A stretch of 64,000 nt of DNA from Clostridiales bacterium. Lineage in GTDB: Bacteria; Bacillota; Clostridia; Lachnospirales; CAG-274. Under the pieces are notes generated by a model. It searched no databases, was not told the origin of the DNA, and saw nothing but the letters and a program-made list of their open reading frames with translations. The position numbers and the translations under genes are program-made. Shown here piece by piece: positions 18,804 through 28,218 of this stretch. How positions within the stretch are numbered: the stretch's first letter is position 1; each line of letters starts with the position of its first letter. The DNA lies in assembly GCA_018371275.1 (NCBI GenBank), contig JAHALF010000006.1, forward strand, positions 1-64,000, in the 5' to 3' direction.

Positions 18804-20210
18804 ATGATTAATTTATCTGAAAAATTAATTAGCATACGTCCTAGCGAAAGACAACTTAATTGGCATAAATTAGAATTTTATTCTTTCATACATTTTGGTA
18901 TGAATACATTTTATGATAGAGAATGGGGTAATGGTAAAGAAGACCCTAATGAATTTAATCCTACTAATCTAAATACAGACCAATGGGTAGAAAGCTTAAA
19001 AAATGCAAATATAAAAGCTGTAATATTAACTTGTAAACACCACGATGGCTTTTGCCTATGGCCTAGTAAATATACTGAGCATAGTATTAAAAATAGTCCA
19101 TATAAAAATGGAAAAGGTGATATTGTAAAAGAATTAAGTAACTCCTGTAAAAAATATGGTTTAAAATTTGGTGTTTATTTATCTCCTTGGGATATGAATA
19201 GCAAACTTTATGGAACAGATGAATATAATGAATTTTTTAAAAATCAATTAACTGAGCTTTTAACAGAATATGGTGAACTATTTAGTGTATGGTTTGATGG
19301 TGCTTGTGGTGAAGGAGAAAATGGAAAAAAACAAATATATGATTGGGATGGATATTACTCTTTAATAAGAAAACTACAACCAAATGCCTGTATAACTATT
19401 TGTGGTCCTGACGTTAGATGGTGTGGTAATGAGGCTGGACATTGTAGAAAACAAGAATGGAATGTAGTCCCAGCTAGACTATCAAAAAGTGAAATAGTTC
19501 AAGAAAACTCACAAAAAAATGATGATTCTTCTTTTAGAGAAAGAGAAATAAGTCCTACTGACGAAGACTTAGGAAGCCAAGAAGTATTAAAAGATGAAAA
19601 AGATTTAATTTGGTATCCTTGTGAAGTAGATACATCTATAAGAAATGGTTGGTTTTATCATCAAAATGAAGAGCCAAAACCACTAGAAAAACTTTTAGAT
19701 ACATACTATAATTCTGTTGGTGCAAATGCTACCTTACTTTTAAATATTCCACCTAATAAAGAAGGGCTTATTGATGATAAAGATGTACAAATACTTAAAC
19801 AAATAGGAAATCATATAAATAATACTTTTAAAGAAAATATTGCAAATCAAGCACAAATCAAAGTTGATATTATTGATAATAATACTAATATATATAATGT
19901 ACTATCTGAAGATGATAAATTCTATAAAGGTATTGATAGTGAAGAAAAAGCTACTATCACATTTAAGTTTGATAGCATAAAACAAATTAAAACAATTGTT
20001 TTAAAAGAACAAATTGCATTAAGTCAAAGAATAGAAGAATTTGAAATTTATGCTAATATAAATAATAATATAATTAACATATTTAATGGGACAATTGTAG
20101 GTAGCAAAAGAATTTGTAAACTAGATAATATAAATACTGATTATATAGAAATAAGAATACTTAAATCAAGAGTTTGCCCTACCCTAAATTTTGTAGGAAT
20201 ATATACATAA
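18804..20210 (+). CDS. GH29 alpha-L-fucosidase, cytoplasmic
   Basis: A 468-residue glycosidase. The GH29 barrel has the family blocks HFGMNTFYDREWG, CKHHDGFCLWPS, LSPWD and the nucleophile D165 in VWFDGACGE. Residues about 345-468 form a C-terminal beta-sandwich resembling an F5/8-type carbohydrate-binding domain. There is no signal peptide, so imported fucosylated oligosaccharides would be cut in the cytoplasm. AAAGGAG precedes the ATG 42 bp after accA, with no terminator between, so read-through from the fab operon is possible. GH29 includes alpha-1,3/4- and alpha-1,2-acting enzymes; linkage specificity cannot be read here. Confidence 0.9.
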   Translation: MINLSEKLISIRPSERQLNWHKLEFYSFIHFGMNTFYDREWGNGKEDPNEFNPTNLNTDQWVESLKNANIKAVILTCKHHDGFCLWPSKYTEHSIKNSPYKNGKGDIVKELSNSCKKYGLKFGVYLSPWDMNSKLYGTDEYNEFFKNQLTELLTEYGELFSVWFDGACGEGENGKKQIYDWDGYYSLIRKLQPNACITICGPDVRWCGNEAGHCRKQEWNVVPARLSKSEIVQENSQKNDDSSFREREISPTDEDLGSQEVLKDEKDLIWYPCEVDTSIRNGWFYHQNEEPKPLEKLLDTYYNSVGANATLLLNIPPNKEGLIDDKDVQILKQIGNHINNTFKENIANQAQIKVDIIDNNTNIYNVLSEDDKFYKGIDSEEKATITFKFDSIKQIKTIVLKEQIALSQRIEEFEIYANINNNIINIFNGTIVGSKRICKLDNINTDYIEIRILKSRVCPTLNFVGIYT

Positions 20211-20239
20211 AATAACTAATAATAAATGGAGGTGTCATT

Positions 20240-20788
20240 ATGAATAACTTACTAATCATTATAGACTACCAATATGATTTTGTTGCAGATGATGGGCTTT
20301 TAACTGCTGGTAAAAAAGCTCAAGATATAGAAAATAATATTTATAATTTAGCTAATGAATATATTAAAAATAATAGTGATATTATATTTACTCTTGATAC
20401 GCATATTAAAGAAGAATGGCATATACATCCAGAAAGCAAAAGTTTTAATATCCATTGCGAAAAAGGAACAAAAGGGCATAACCCTTATGGTAAGTTAAAA
20501 GAGACTTTATCTTATAAGAACTGTAAAATATTAGAAAAGAAAGGTTATGCTCCTACAATACAAGATATAGAAGATATAGTAAATAATTATGATAATATAG
20601 AGCTATGTGGTGTTGTTACAGATATATGTGTTTTACAAACTGCTATTACAATTTATAATGCTTGTGCAAATATGGGTAAAAATATCAACTTCAAAGTGAA
20701 TTCTAATGCTTGTGCATCTTTTAATGAAAACGGACATACATCTGCCTTAGACTATATGAAAAACATTTTAGGCTTTAAAATTATATAG
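20240..20788 (+). CDS. Nicotinamidase-like cysteine hydrolase (isochorismatase family)
   Basis: A 182-residue Rossmann-like hydrolase. Catalytic triad candidates are D9 (IIIDYQYDF), a Lys near 100 (ILEKKGY) and C130 (GVVTDICVLQTA). The D53-x-H55 and following His of TLDTHIKEEWHIHPES match the metal site of nicotinamidases rather than plain isochorismatases, so PncA (nicotinamide to nicotinate) is the best guess. This would feed NAD salvage; nadE is also in the window. GGAGGTG precedes the ATG. Confidence 0.8.
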   Translation: MNNLLIIIDYQYDFVADDGLLTAGKKAQDIENNIYNLANEYIKNNSDIIFTLDTHIKEEWHIHPESKSFNIHCEKGTKGHNPYGKLKETLSYKNCKILEKKGYAPTIQDIEDIVNNYDNIELCGVVTDICVLQTAITIYNACANMGKNINFKVNSNACASFNENGHTSALDYMKNILGFKII

Positions 20789-20801
20789 GAAACAAACTTT
20801 A

Positions 20802-21206
20802 ATGGAAAATAAATTTGCCATAGCTGTAAAATGTCTTTTAAAAAATGAAGATGATAAATACCTTATTTTAAAAAAGACACAAGAAGAAAACAAAAAGGAT
20901 GCTAACTCAAATTTATATGATATCCCTGGTGGAAGAATAGAATATGGAGAAAATGTATTAGATGCTCTTATAAGGGAAATATTTGAAGAAACTGGCATTA
21001 GTATAACATTAAATAATATAGAAAAAATATTAGATTCTACATCTGTTATAAGAAAAGACGGCTTACATCTTGTTATTATTACATACTTAGTTAATGTAAA
21101 CCATCCTAATATTAAAATTAGCTCTGAACATAGCAGTTTTTATTGGGCTGATAAAAGCTTTAAAAATTTACCAGACTGGATAAAAGCCAAAATTAATCTA
21201 ATATAA
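20802..21206 (+). CDS. Nudix hydrolase
   Basis: A 134-residue protein with a complete Nudix box, GGRIEYGENVLDALIREIFEETGI, fitting G-x5-E-x7-REUxEExGU (about residues 46-69). The N-terminal FAIAVKCLLKNEDDKYLILKK is the usual first strand. The substrate, a nucleoside diphosphate derivative, cannot be told. It starts 13 bp after the nicotinamidase-like gene with a weak binding site (AGGAAAC), so co-translation is likely. Confidence 0.88.
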   Translation: MENKFAIAVKCLLKNEDDKYLILKKTQEENKKDANSNLYDIPGGRIEYGENVLDALIREIFEETGISITLNNIEKILDSTSVIRKDGLHLVIITYLVNVNHPNIKISSEHSSFYWADKSFKNLPDWIKAKINLI

Positions 21207-21212
21207 ATATAA

Positions 21213-21245
21213 AAAAATAGGAGAATACAATGTTCTCCTATTTTT
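21213..21245 (+). terminator. Terminator after the Nudix gene
   Basis: Arms 21213-21225 and 21233-21245 (AAAAATAGGAGAA and complement) close a 7-base loop and end in a T-run. Confidence 0.85.
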
Positions 21246-21350
21246 ATTTTATTAATTTATAAAATAATACACCAAATGGAATAAATAAAATAATCTTGTT
21301 GTTTTGAAAATAATATATTAAAATATGGTATCCTATGGTAACTGCTAAAT

Positions 21351-21383
21351 AAAATTAATAATATAAATAATATTATTAATTTT
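21351..21383 (-). terminator. AT-only terminator downstream of glmM
   Basis: A perfect 14-bp inverted repeat (21351-21364 with 21370-21383) lies just after the glmM stop and is followed on the minus strand by TTTTATTT. The 21246-21350 stretch shows nothing else. Confidence 0.6.
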
Positions 21384-21391
21384 AAATCCCC

Positions 21392-22741
21392 CTATTTTAA
21401 TTTTTCTTCTATTAATTTAGCTAACTTTCTAGCCTCTCTATCTAGTATATTTTGGTCATTTCCTTCTATCATAACTCTTACCAAAGCCTCCGTACCAGAT
21501 GGTCTTATTAAAACTCTCCCATTACCTTCAAACATTTTTTCAAGGCTATTTATAGCATTTTTTATATCCTCATTTTCAAGATAGTTATATTTATTTTTAT
21601 TATCAACTTTAGCATTAACAAGTACCTGAGGTAAAACTTTTATGACTTTTCTAAGCTCAGATAATTTTTTACCAGTTTTTTTAATAACTTCTAAAAGTTT
21701 AATAGCTGTAAGTATACCATCTCCTGTTGTATTATAATCTAAATATATAATATGTCCAGATTGTTCCCCTCCAAAATTAAGACCCTTTAAAAGCATCTCC
21801 TCTAAAACATATCTATCCCCTACTTTTGTTTTTAAAATATTTATATTATTTTTATCTCCCATTATAAAAAGTCCCAAATTACTCATAATAGTAGCAACTA
21901 TAGTATTGTCTTTTAACTTTCCTTGCTCTTTAAGATAATTTCCACATATAGCCATTATCTCATCACCGTCTACTATACTACCATTTTCGTCTACAACAAG
22001 ACATCTATCTCCATCGCCATCAAAAGCTATACCTATATGAGATTTGTTATTAACAACCTCCTTGCACAGAATTTCCATATGAGTAGAACCACAATTATCA
22101 TTTATATTTATACCATTAGGCTCTCTAAAAATAACATTTGTATTTGCCTTTAAATCCTCAAACAATATAGGAGCTACCTGATATGTTGCACCATTAGCAC
22201 AATCTATTGTTAAATCTATCCCTTCAAAATTTATATCTAATGTAGACTTTAAAAAATCTATATAATCTTCTATTGCTTCCTCTTTAACTTCCTTATAGCC
22301 TATTTCTTTACCCTCTGGATAAGGTATATCACTGTATTTATTTATTATATAATCTTCTATTTCCTCCTCTATATTATCACTAAGTTTAAATCCATTGCTA
22401 TTAAAAAATTTAATACCATTATCCATAAAAAGATTGTGGCTAGCACTAATCATAACCCCAGCATCTACGTTATACTTTTTTACAAGGTATGCAATAGCTG
22501 GAGTAGGTATAATACCTAAAGATATAACTTTAGCCCCAACAGAACACATACCAGATATAAGGCTTGCCTCCAACATATCTCCAGATATACGTGTATCCAT
22601 ACCGACAATAATAGTAGGCTTATGGTTATTTTCCTTATTTAAAACATATGCTCCGGCCCTACCTATTTTATAAGCAAGCTCTGGTGTAAGCTCTACATTA
22701 GCAACACCTCTAATACCATCTGTACCAAAATATTTTCCCAT
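21392..22741 (-). CDS. glmM: Phosphoglucosamine mutase GlmM
   Basis: Interconverts glucosamine-6-P and glucosamine-1-P for UDP-GlcNAc synthesis. It has 449 residues: start MGKYFGTDGIRGVAN, phosphorylated serine S101 in MISASHN, metal loop FDGDGDR, sugar-binding GGEQSGHI and phosphate-binding RPSGTEALVRVM. Together these select GlmM over other phosphohexomutases. GGAGGG precedes the ATG. It feeds the same pathway as MurA. In many Firmicutes a GlmM-associated riboswitch belongs to glmS; none is seen here. Confidence 0.96.
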   Translation of the reverse strand: MGKYFGTDGIRGVANVELTPELAYKIGRAGAYVLNKENNHKPTIIVGMDTRISGDMLEASLISGMCSVGAKVISLGIIPTPAIAYLVKKYNVDAGVMISASHNLFMDNGIKFFNSNGFKLSDNIEEEIEDYIINKYSDIPYPEGKEIGYKEVKEEAIEDYIDFLKSTLDINFEGIDLTIDCANGATYQVAPILFEDLKANTNVIFREPNGININDNCGSTHMEILCKEVVNNKSHIGIAFDGDGDRCLVVDENGSIVDGDEIMAICGNYLKEQGKLKDNTIVATIMSNLGLFIMGDKNNINILKTKVGDRYVLEEMLLKGLNFGGEQSGHIIYLDYNTTGDGILTAIKLLEVIKKTGKKLSELRKVIKVLPQVLVNAKVDNKNKYNYLENEDIKNAINSLEKMFEGNGRVLIRPSGTEALVRVMIEGNDQNILDREARKLAKLIEEKLK

Positions 22742-22798
22742 TATTCGCCCTCCTATTAAATAATTTTTTGTATATTATAACACCTAATTTAAACTTAT

Positions 22799-23665
22799 TC
22801 AATATGTTCTATTTATATATTCCAATAAAATCCTATTTTTAAGATTTATTTTATATAATATATCTATATTTTTATCTTGCCATATTTCCTCTGCTTTTAA
22901 TGCTTGATATATTAGCATAGCAAAACCATTTGTACATTTAATATTATTATTTTCTGCTATTTGTAAAAGCTTTGTTTTAAATGGAGTGTATATAATATCA
23001 AATACAAATTCTATATTATTATTTTTAAAAAAGCTATCATTTAAAGGAGATTTGTCTATATTACCTCCAAACCCTAAAGTTGTTGTATTAATTATTATTT
23101 CAATATTTTCTATACTATTAATTTTATCTAAACTAACTATATCTATAATAGCATCTTTATAATATTTTAATATGTGATCTTTTAACTTTATAGAATTTTC
23201 AATAGTCCTATTAGCTATAACTATCTTTTTTACTTTGTTTTTCAAAGCCATAAAAGATGCTGTATATCCACTGCCACCTGCCCCTATTATTAACACTATT
23301 TTATTCTTAATATTAATATTGTTTTCTAATAAAGTATCTTCCATGCCATCTATATCTGTGTTATAGCCTATGTATCCATCTTCTGTATATTTTAAAGTAT
23401 TTATAGAACCTATCCTTTTAGCTTGTTCATCTATTTTATATAAATATTTCATTATATCTATTTTATATGGAACAGTTACATTTATACCCTTGATATTTTT
23501 ATCAAAAAAGCTATGTATTATATTTTTATCTAATTTTTCAACTAAAAATATATCATATTTTTTATTATTATATTCCATATCCTTAAAAAATGTATTATGT
23601 ATAAGTGGTGATATACTATGTTTTACTGGATTTCCTATTAAAATATAATTATCTATAACAATCAC
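22799..23665 (-). CDS. aroE: Shikimate dehydrogenase AroE
   Basis: NADPH-dependent reduction of 3-dehydroshikimate. It has about 288 residues: substrate-binding GNPVKHSISPLIHN, catalytic Lys in NVTVPYKIDIMKYL, and NADP loop GAGGSGYTASFMALK with following ANRT. The annotated GTG at 23663-23665 overlaps the AAGGAG ribosome binding site by one base, so it is an unlikely initiator. No ATG, GTG or TTG follows in frame before the conserved region, so a rare ATT or ATA start (23662 to 23656) is possible. A terminator hairpin ends only 22 bp upstream. Confidence 0.92.
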   Translation of the reverse strand: MIVIDNYILIGNPVKHSISPLIHNTFFKDMEYNNKKYDIFLVEKLDKNIIHSFFDKNIKGINVTVPYKIDIMKYLYKIDEQAKRIGSINTLKYTEDGYIGYNTDIDGMEDTLLENNINIKNKIVLIIGAGGSGYTASFMALKNKVKKIVIANRTIENSIKLKDHILKYYKDAIIDIVSLDKINSIENIEIIINTTTLGFGGNIDKSPLNDSFFKNNNIEFVFDIIYTPFKTKLLQIAENNNIKCTNGFAMLIYQALKAEEIWQDKNIDILYKINLKNRILLEYINRTY

Positions 23666-23687
23666 TCCTTTTTAATATAGTAGAAAT

Positions 23688-23724
23688 AAAAAAGGCTTGT
23701 ACTAAAATAAATCAAGCCTTTTTT
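23688..23724 (-). terminator. Terminator between abgT and aroE
   Basis: A 12-bp stem (23688-23699 with 23713-23724; core AAGGCTTG) followed on the minus strand by a T-rich run. It lies just upstream of the aroE ribosome binding site. Confidence 0.8.
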
Positions 23725-23742
23725 ATTTAAAAAAATTAGTTA

Positions 23743-25305
23743 CTAATAAAACATAGATACACCAGGGCCTAAAGGTAACCCTAAAGTCATCCATATAACT
23801 AATAATATTGTCCAACCTATTAAAAACATTATACTATATGGTAACATTGTAGATATTAATGTACCTATACCAGAATTTTTATCGTACTTTTTAGCAAATA
23901 CAACTATCATACCAAAATATACCATAAGTGGACTAATAATATTAGTAGTAGAATCCCCTATACGATAAGCAACTTGTGTAAGCTCTGGAGAGTATCCAAG
24001 CTGCATAAACATAGGTATAAAAATTGGTGCAAGTATAGTCCATTTAGCAGAAGCAGAACCCATAAATAGATTTATAAATGCTGTTAATATTACAAACAAT
24101 ACTATAAGAGGTGCTCCTGTTAACCCTATATTACCTAAAAACTCTGCTCCTTTTAAAGCTAATATACTTCCAATATTTGTATAGTTAAAGTAATTAACAA
24201 ATTGGGCTGCAACAAATGTTAAAGCAATATAAGAACCCATAGATGCCATATTCTTACCTAATTGTTCACCTATATCTTTTTCATTTTTATAAGTTCCTGA
24301 TATCCTACCATATACAACAGAGGGTATAAAAAATCCAATTGTTATAAAAACAATAATACCATCTATTAATAAGGCTTTTGATATTAAACTCCCTGTCTCT
24401 GGGTTTCTAAGTAAAGAATTTTTTGGCATAGCCCATAATACTATTAATAATATATATATTATTAATGTAATATTTGCCCAAATTAAAGCTTTATTTTCTT
24501 GTTTTGTAAGCTGTGTAGCTTTATCAATGCTTTCATCTGTCGTATCAAATTTTCCCAATCTGGGTTCAACAATTTTGTCTGTAACAAATGTACCTACTAT
24601 AACAATTAAAAATGTAGATATAAACATAAAAAACCAATTAGCAGTTGCTCCAACTTCATAAGAACTATTTAATATCTGTGCTGCCTCTGTGCTTATACCT
24701 GCAAGAAGTGTATCTACTGTACCTATTAAAAGATTTGCACTAAATCCACCTGATACACCAGCAAAAGCAGCAGCAAGTCCAGCTAAAGGGTGTCTTTTAT
24801 ATGCCATAAATACAATAGCGCCAATAGGTACTAATACAACATATCCCACATCTGATGCTACATTAGATATAACTCCTAAAAATACAACAACAGGTGTTAT
24901 TAGTTTTGCTGATGTTTTAGATACTAACTTTTTCATAGCAGCAGCAATATAACCACTACCCTCTGCACAACCAACGCCAAGCATAGTTACCAAAACTACT
25001 CCAAAAGGAGCAAAACTTGTAAAATTTGATATAGCATTTCTTACCATATAAGATATACCATCACCACTTAATAAACTAACAGCAGTTATAGTTTTTTCTT
25101 CTAATTCCATTGTTTTAGTATTCATTATTTCCCCAGTTGCTGAAACTCCTAAAGCCTCAAATATAGCAGATAGTAAGACTATTATAAATGCTAAAATAAA
25201 AAATAATGTTACTGGATGTGGTAACTTATTACCAGCTATTTCAACACTATTTAAAAATTTATCAAAAAAGGAGTTTTTCTTTTTCTGGTTTTCTTTTTTA
25301 TTCAT
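23743..25305 (-). CDS. AbgT-family transporter
   Basis: A 520-residue polytopic membrane protein of the AbgT family (p-aminobenzoyl-glutamate transporters, some acting as antimetabolite exporters). After a Lys-rich cytoplasmic start it has about 12 hydrophobic segments. Diagnostic blocks are GNKLPHPVTLFFILAF, SFAPFGVVLVTMLGVGCAEGSG, SNVASDVGYVVLVPIGA, GSASAKWTILAPIFIPMF and YRIGDSTTNIISPLM. GGAGGGGA lies ahead of the ATG. A monocistronic unit with its own terminator. The substrate cannot be read from sequence. Confidence 0.92.
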   Translation of the reverse strand: MNKKENQKKKNSFFDKFLNSVEIAGNKLPHPVTLFFILAFIIVLLSAIFEALGVSATGEIMNTKTMELEEKTITAVSLLSGDGISYMVRNAISNFTSFAPFGVVLVTMLGVGCAEGSGYIAAAMKKLVSKTSAKLITPVVVFLGVISNVASDVGYVVLVPIGAIVFMAYKRHPLAGLAAAFAGVSGGFSANLLIGTVDTLLAGISTEAAQILNSSYEVGATANWFFMFISTFLIVIVGTFVTDKIVEPRLGKFDTTDESIDKATQLTKQENKALIWANITLIIYILLIVLWAMPKNSLLRNPETGSLISKALLIDGIIVFITIGFFIPSVVYGRISGTYKNEKDIGEQLGKNMASMGSYIALTFVAAQFVNYFNYTNIGSILALKGAEFLGNIGLTGAPLIVLFVILTAFINLFMGSASAKWTILAPIFIPMFMQLGYSPELTQVAYRIGDSTTNIISPLMVYFGMIVVFAKKYDKNSGIGTLISTMLPYSIMFLIGWTILLVIWMTLGLPLGPGVSMFY

Positions 25306-25423
25306 ACATTCCCCTCCTAAAAATATAATTTTATATAATTATACTAAATTTTAAATATGTATACAATATAAAATAAATATTAACGTTATATACATTAAAA
25401 CTTATTAACAGCCTTTTTATTAT

Positions 25424-25462
25424 AAATAGCCTTTCAAAATAAGTTTTTTGAAAAGCTATTTA
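25424..25462 (-). terminator. Hairpin downstream of spoVT
   Basis: Imperfect inverted repeat (AAATAGC...TTTGAAA type arms) just after the spoVT stop. The following minus-strand sequence has only a short T-run, so termination is likely but not strong. No gene lies in 25306-25477. Confidence 0.5.
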
Positions 25463-25477
25463 TTTTAATTATAAAAA

Positions 25478-26017
25478 CTACTCCATTTGTTTGCCTAAAA
25501 ATCCAGCCGCTGTTTGAGCTAATTTTCCCTCTACTTCGCCCATTTTTTTATCTCCAGATAATAATACAACAGCACCTAATACATCTCCTTCAGATATAAT
25601 AGGCGTGATTAATTGATGATTATATATACCACTATCTTCTTCTGTAATAGAGACAAAGCTTTTTTCATCTCTATTAGCTATATGTGTAACTCTTTTATTA
25701 ATCACCTCTTCTAAATCACTACTAATATGTTTTTCTAAAAGCTCCTTTTTACCCCCACCACTAACAGCTATTATATGGTCTTTATCAACTATACAAGCTA
25801 TATGACCTACTGTTTGAGCTAAACTTTCTGCATATTCTTTCGAAAAACTACCAAGTTCTCCTATTGGTGAATATTTTTTTAATATTATTTCGCCTTCTCT
25901 ATCTGTAAATATTTCTAAAGGGTCTCCTTCTCTTATTCTTAATGTTCTTCTTATCTCTTTTGGTATAACAACTCTGCCTAAGTCATCTATACGTCTTACA
26001 ATCCCTGTTGCTTTCAA
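25478..26017 (-). CDS. spoVT: Stage V sporulation regulator SpoVT
   Basis: A 179-residue transcription factor of the forespore. Residues 1-50 are an AbrB-type swapped-hairpin DNA-binding domain almost identical to the SpoVT consensus (ATGIVRRIDDLGRVVIPKEI, RREGDP-type loop). The rest is a GAF-like domain ending in a TAAGFLGKQME helix. The start is TTG, eight bases after GGAGG; the following KATGIVRR matches known SpoVT starts. The 228 bp upstream are AT-rich; a sigma-G promoter was sought but spacing did not fit. It supports an endospore-forming host. Confidence 0.96.
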   Translation of the reverse strand: MKATGIVRRIDDLGRVVIPKEIRRTLRIREGDPLEIFTDREGEIILKKYSPIGELGSFSKEYAESLAQTVGHIACIVDKDHIIAVSGGGKKELLEKHISSDLEEVINKRVTHIANRDEKSFVSITEEDSGIYNHQLITPIISEGDVLGAVVLLSGDKKMGEVEGKLAQTAAGFLGKQME

Positions 26018-26204
26018 AAAAATTCCTCCTTATAAAAATTAAATTATAAAAATTTATAATTTTTTAATTTCTTTAGACAGTAGTATTATTAATCAATAAA
26101 GGATTTTTTATGCAATATTTTTTTATTTTTTATACAATTTATCCTATTTTTACAATTTTATTAATTTCTATAATTTTAAATATACTTTTAAAAAACTTTA
26201 TTTG

Positions 26205-26213
26205 TGGTATAAT
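26205..26213 (+). promoter_or_regulatory. Extended -10 promoter of nadE
   Basis: TGG directly before TATAAT (26208-26213), an extended -10 element, lies about 32 bp ahead of the nadE start. The -35 region is weak. Confidence 0.55.
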
Positions 26214-26244
26214 AAAAATAATAAATTAATAAGGAGATAGATTT

Positions 26245-28167
26245 ATGGAATATGGATTTGTTAGAGTAGCTGCTGCTACACCTTATATAAAAGTTGCTGA
26301 TTGTTTTTATAATGCTAAAAATATAATAGAAGATATAAAAAAAGCTGAAAAAAATAAAGCAAGCATTATATGTTTTCCCGAACTTTGTATAACCGGTTAC
26401 ACTTGCTCAGATTTATTTCTACAAGACAGTCTATTACAAGATAGTAAAAAGGCATTAAAACATATTGTGCAAGAAACTAAAGACTTAAATATAACTTGTA
26501 TAGTTGGTATGCCAATAGAATTTTTAGGTAAGCTTTATAATAGTGCTGTATGTTTTTATAAAGGTAACATTTTAGGAATAATACCAAAAACACATATACC
26601 TAACTATAATGAATTTTATGAAAAAAGACACTTTAATAATTTAAGTGATAACGCTAAATACTTTTTAAATTTAGATGAATTTAATAATTGCTCTACTTGT
26701 TTTGGAAAAACTATTTTTAAAATAGAAAATATTAAAAATTTTACATTTGCAATAGAAATATGTGAAGATTTATGGAGTGTTATCCCTCCTAGCTCAAACT
26801 ATGCTATAAATGGAGCTAATATTATATTTAACCTTTCTGCTAGCAATGAAATAGCTGGAAAATCTATATACAGAAAGGAACTTATAAAAAACCAATCTGC
26901 TAGATGTATTTGTGGTTATGTATATGCCAATGCTGGACAAGGAGAATCTACAACTGATTTGGTATTTTCTGGACACAATTTAATATATGAAAATGGACGC
27001 ATTTTAAATGAAAGTATTCCTTTTGAAAATAATATTATTTATTCTGATATAGACCTTGAATATATAAATAGTGAAAGAAGAAGAAATAGTACCTTTAAAA
27101 CTAAACAAACTGATGATTATCATATAGTTTCCTATAATATGGAAAATATATCTTTTGATATAGATAAATATATAGACCCTATGCCTTTTGTACCAAAAGA
27201 TAAAGACAAAAGAGATATAAGATGTAAAGAAATAATAGATATTCAAGCTTATGGTTTAAAAAAACGTATGGAACATATAGGTATAAAAAATGTCATTATT
27301 GGTATATCTGGCGGATTAGATTCTACTCACGCATTAATTGTTATAAATAGAACTTTTGAGCTTTTAGGATACGATAAAAAAGGTATCATAGCAGTTACAA
27401 TGCCTTGCTTTGGTACAACAGATAGGACATATAATAATGCTAAAAAATTATGTGAAATAATAGGTACTACTCTTTTAGAAATTAATATAAAAGATGCCGT
27501 TTTAAAACATTTTGATGATATAAATCATAACCCTAATGTACACGATGTAACATACGAAAATAGTCAAGCTAGAGAAAGAACACAAATACTTATGGATATA
27601 TCAAATAAATATAATGGTATAGTTGTAGGTACTGGCGATTTATCAGAGCTTGCGCTTGGCTTTGCCACATATAATGGTGACCATATGAGTATGTATGGTG
27701 TAAATGGCTCTATTCCTAAAACATTAATAAGATATTTAATAGAGTACTTTGCTAAAAATTCTAATAACGATTTAGAGCATATATTAATGGATATATTAAA
27801 TACTCCTGTATCACCTGAACTATTGCCACCTAATGAAAATGGTAATATATCCCAAATAACAGAAGATATAGTAGGACCTTATGAACTACACGACTTCTTC
27901 CTATATAATATGGTAAGGCATAACTATACACCAGAAAAAATACATTATCTTGCTAAAAAAGCCTTTAATGACACCTATGATAATAAAACTATTTTAAAAT
28001 GGCTAGAAAAATTTTATATAAGATTTTTTACACAACAATTTAAACGTTCTTGTCTACCAGATGGAGCAAAAGTAGGTTCTGTATCCTTATCTCCTAGAGG
28101 AGATTTTAGAATGCCTAGTGATGCTAGCTTTAATGAGTTTTTAGAAAGAATAAAAAAATTAAAATAA
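26245..28167 (+). CDS. nadE: Glutamine-dependent NAD+ synthetase NadE
   Basis: A 640-residue two-domain enzyme that amidates deamido-NAD with ammonia from glutamine. The N-terminal nitrilase-fold glutaminase has the triad E46 (FPELCITGYT), K115 (IIPKTHIPN) and C173 (EICEDLW). The C-terminal synthetase has the PP-loop GISGGLDSTHAL, then GTGDLSELALG and the region SPELLPP. AAGGAG precedes the ATG. It opens the nadE-exoA-rhodanese run, but a 51-bp gap separates it from exoA. Confidence 0.97.
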   Translation: MEYGFVRVAAATPYIKVADCFYNAKNIIEDIKKAEKNKASIICFPELCITGYTCSDLFLQDSLLQDSKKALKHIVQETKDLNITCIVGMPIEFLGKLYNSAVCFYKGNILGIIPKTHIPNYNEFYEKRHFNNLSDNAKYFLNLDEFNNCSTCFGKTIFKIENIKNFTFAIEICEDLWSVIPPSSNYAINGANIIFNLSASNEIAGKSIYRKELIKNQSARCICGYVYANAGQGESTTDLVFSGHNLIYENGRILNESIPFENNIIYSDIDLEYINSERRRNSTFKTKQTDDYHIVSYNMENISFDIDKYIDPMPFVPKDKDKRDIRCKEIIDIQAYGLKKRMEHIGIKNVIIGISGGLDSTHALIVINRTFELLGYDKKGIIAVTMPCFGTTDRTYNNAKKLCEIIGTTLLEINIKDAVLKHFDDINHNPNVHDVTYENSQARERTQILMDISNKYNGIVVGTGDLSELALGFATYNGDHMSMYGVNGSIPKTLIRYLIEYFAKNSNNDLEHILMDILNTPVSPELLPPNENGNISQITEDIVGPYELHDFFLYNMVRHNYTPEKIHYLAKKAFNDTYDNKTILKWLEKFYIRFFTQQFKRSCLPDGAKVGSVSLSPRGDFRMPSDASFNEFLERIKKLK

Positions 28168-28218
28168 ATTTTATGTAACAATTAAGTACACTCGAAAATA
28201 TAATATGGGGGATAAAAA

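Noticed and set aside
26070..26115. sigma-G promoter for spoVT (GCATA and AATACTA on the minus strand)
   Set aside because: Spacing of 20-21 bases is too long for the sigma-G consensus.
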